Assembly (NCBI GenBank): GCA_007129055.1
Contig: SKWE01000272.1
Coordinates: forward strand, 1-7,493
Length of the DNA: 7,493 nt
Source: Syntrophomonadaceae bacterium
GTDB lineage: Bacteria; Bacillota; Dethiobacteria; DTU022
Direction of reading: 5' to 3'
The notes below the pieces were generated by a model, which saw only the letters and a list, made by a program, of their open reading frames with translations, made no database searches and was not told the origin of the DNA. Position numbers and translations under genes: made by a program. How positions within the stretch are numbered: position 1 is the first letter of the stretch; the number at the start of each line of letters is the position of its first letter. Shown here one piece after another: positions 6,761-7,493 of the stretch.

Positions 6761-6866
6761 AAGCCCTGATTCGGCAACCTGGCAATCATACCCATTATTA
6801 GGGGCTGCAGATCCATGGTTTTGCGTCTCTTCCTTTCGGAAGATTTGCTATTAATCGTCAGGCTTC
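6761..6866 (-). promoter_or_regulatory. Cyclic-dinucleotide riboswitch, GEMM-I (c-di-GMP-I) class, possible GEMM-Ib variant
   Basis: Read on the minus strand, the leader matches the GEMM-I aptamer element by element. An outer stem P1 pairs AAGCCTGA (6865-6858) with TCAGGGCTT (6769-6761), leaving one G bulged. GCAAA lies at 6848-6844. A hairpin TCTTCC-GAAA-GGAAGA (6843-6828) carries the conserved GNRA tetraloop. GACGCAAAACC follows at 6827-6817, then a third stem with a likely tetraloop-receptor region (ATCTGCAG ... TATGAT) and the closing GCCAGGTTGCCG (6783-6772). In the Vc2 aptamer the bases before GCAAA are GG; here they are TA, so the ligand-contacting position 20 reads A (6849). The aptamer lies between a good promoter and the first pilus gene, with about 80 bases to the start codon. 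Alignment is by eye; class membership is strong, ligand identity is not settled. Confidence 0.88.
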
Positions 6867-6891
6867 GTGATGAAAGTTCTTGTAATTATAT

Positions 6892-6919
6892 ATTTTACCA
6901 CATTTTGTAGTATTGACAA
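6892..6919 (-). promoter_or_regulatory. Promoter of the pilus operon (housekeeping sigma type, extended -10)
   Basis: On the minus strand, -35 TTGTCA (6919-6914) is followed after 16 bases by -10 TAAAAT (6897-6892). The -10 has an upstream TG (TGGTAAAAT), an extended -10 element common in Gram-positive bacteria. Transcription would start near 6885, just before the riboswitch, giving a leader of about 200 bases. Its position relative to the aptamer supports the call. Confidence 0.72.
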
Positions 6920-7154
6920 GTGATTTTTTCTAATATATGTGAAAATTACTGCTAATTTCTTTTTTTAAGGGAAAAAATCCCTTGTAAAATTTGTTTAGCA
7001 TTACCATATTCGAGGTCTATTTGTTATTTCCTGCTAATCGTGTAATAAATTTTCCTTTTACCTGCAATTTTTCAACTTTTGGCTCATTTTACCTCTTTTG
7101 CAAAGAGAAGCTATTCCCCCGGAGCCGATTATTCCATAATTTATTGATGCAAGG
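6920..7154. other. AT-rich intergenic stretch between yqeG and the pilus promoter, no gene seen
   Basis: Both strands were read for short genes and RNA motifs and none is convincing. It holds two small inverted repeats (7093-7107 and 6961-6989). Neither is followed by a T-run on either strand, so no standard terminator for yqeG is visible. An eight-codon frame with a plausible ribosome binding site (minus, near 7058) looks accidental. Confidence 0.6.
6961..6989. repeat. Imperfect hairpin (AAGGGA / TCCCTT core)
   Basis: AAGGGA (6967-6972) and TCCCTT (6978-6983) pair around a five-base A loop. Flanking T and A runs extend the stem after a G-T wobble and one mismatch. The T-run lies on the wrong side for an intrinsic terminator in either direction. 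It may end or protect the yqeG transcript, or be incidental. Confidence 0.4.
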
Positions 7155-7493
7155 CTAACGCTTTGTCTTCTGCAGGCGGCTGACCACCATGCGTTCGAAC
7201 ATGCGGGTAAGCTTAGTCCAGAAGAATTCTTTTTCTGAGATGGGTGTAACAAGTATTGTATGCAAACCTAAACGGTTACCTCCCAAAACATCGGTAAAGA
7301 TTTGATCCCCCACTACGGCAACTTCCTGCGGTGCAAGATCCATTGTTTTGATAGCCTTGCGAAAAGCTTTTCTGCTGGGCTTAATGGCATACCAGATAGC
7401 CGGAATATCGAGATCGGTGGCCAGCTTGGCGCCGCGATCTTTGCTGTTGTTGGAAACTATAAATAGCTTGAAACCCTCTTTTTTCAGACCGGC
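7155..7493 (-). CDS. yqeG: YqeG-family HAD phosphatase (class IIIA), 5' end cut by window edge
   Basis: The last 112 codons are visible, in frame to the window edge at 7493, ending in TAG at 7157-7155. HAD motifs in order: motif II Ser in LFIVSNNS, motif III Lys in KPSRKAF, and motif IV GDQIFTD. The nucleophile motif I (DxD) would lie upstream, outside the window. The C-terminal pattern GGNRLGLHTILVTPIS followed by EFFWTKLTRMFER is characteristic of YqeG, a small cytoplasmic phosphatase of Bacillota often found near aroE and yqeH. Its physiological substrate is not settled. The full protein should be around 170 residues. It is separated from the pilus genes by 471 bases containing a separate promoter, so it is unlikely to share their regulation. 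Confidence 0.94.
   Translation of the reverse strand, partial: AGLKKEGFKLFIVSNNSKDRGAKLATDLDIPAIWYAIKPSRKAFRKAIKTMDLAPQEVAVVGDQIFTDVLGGNRLGLHTILVTPISEKEFFWTKLTRMFERMVVSRLQKTKR

Noticed and set aside
6961..6989. Intrinsic terminator for yqeG or the opposite strand
   Set aside because: The hairpin is real but on both strands the T-run precedes rather than follows the stem.
7058..7252. Minus-strand 64-codon frame overlapping the end of yqeG, and its last eight codons with a nearby AGAGG
   Set aside because: It overlaps yqeG in another frame, shows no recognisable domain, and the terminal mini-frame is too short to support as a gene.
1..7493. CRISPR arrays, insertion sequences, tRNA or rRNA genes
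   Set aside because: No spaced direct repeats, transposase-like frames, terminal inverted repeats or RNA-gene signatures were seen.

Overview
The window holds most of one minus-strand type IV pilus operon, plus the 3' end of an unrelated upstream gene. All recognisable genes read right to left. The likely source is a Bacillota (Firmicutes, Clostridia-like) bacterium of intermediate GC. This rests on a yqeG-type HAD phosphatase next door, strong AGGAGG-type ribosome binding sites, an extended -10 promoter and the pilus gene set. The assignment is inferred from gene content, not from a marker gene.

Layout in transcription order (high to low coordinates): (1) 7493-7155, C-terminal part of a YqeG-family HAD phosphatase, cut by the window edge. 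(2) 7154-6684, an AT-rich 471-base intergenic region. It holds an extended -10 promoter (6919-6892), a cyclic-dinucleotide riboswitch of the GEMM-I (c-di-GMP-I) class (about 6866-6761) and a short leader. (3) 6683-6081, a PilP/GspC-like inner-membrane protein. (4) 6080-4551, a secretin-like protein with secretin N-domains but no outer-membrane channel domain, ending in an InlB B-repeat-like domain. (5) 4526-3426, pilT. (6) 3404-2202, pilC. (7) 2180-1167, pilM. (8) 1163-534, pilN. (9) 533 to beyond base 1, pilO.

Gaps inside the operon are 0 to 24 bases. Two junctions (PilP-like/secretin-like and pilN/pilO) are TAA directly followed by ATG, and at both the ribosome binding site lies inside the codons of an acidic C-terminal tail. 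PilM, PilN, PilO and the PilP-like protein would form the inner-membrane alignment complex. PilC is the platform and PilT the retraction motor. No extension ATPase (PilB), major pilin or prepilin peptidase is in the window; they may lie downstream of pilO or elsewhere.

The most notable point is the control region. The leader matches the GEMM-I aptamer (GCAAA, GAAA-capped hairpin, GACGCAAA, GGTTGCCG), so the whole operon is probably under direct second-messenger control. The base aligned with G20 of the V. cholerae Vc2 aptamer, which contacts the ligand, reads A. That change is the hallmark of the GEMM-Ib variants that sense 3',3'-cGAMP. The second notable point is the channel-less, secretin-derived protein, which would make sense in a cell whose pilus does not pass through an outer membrane.
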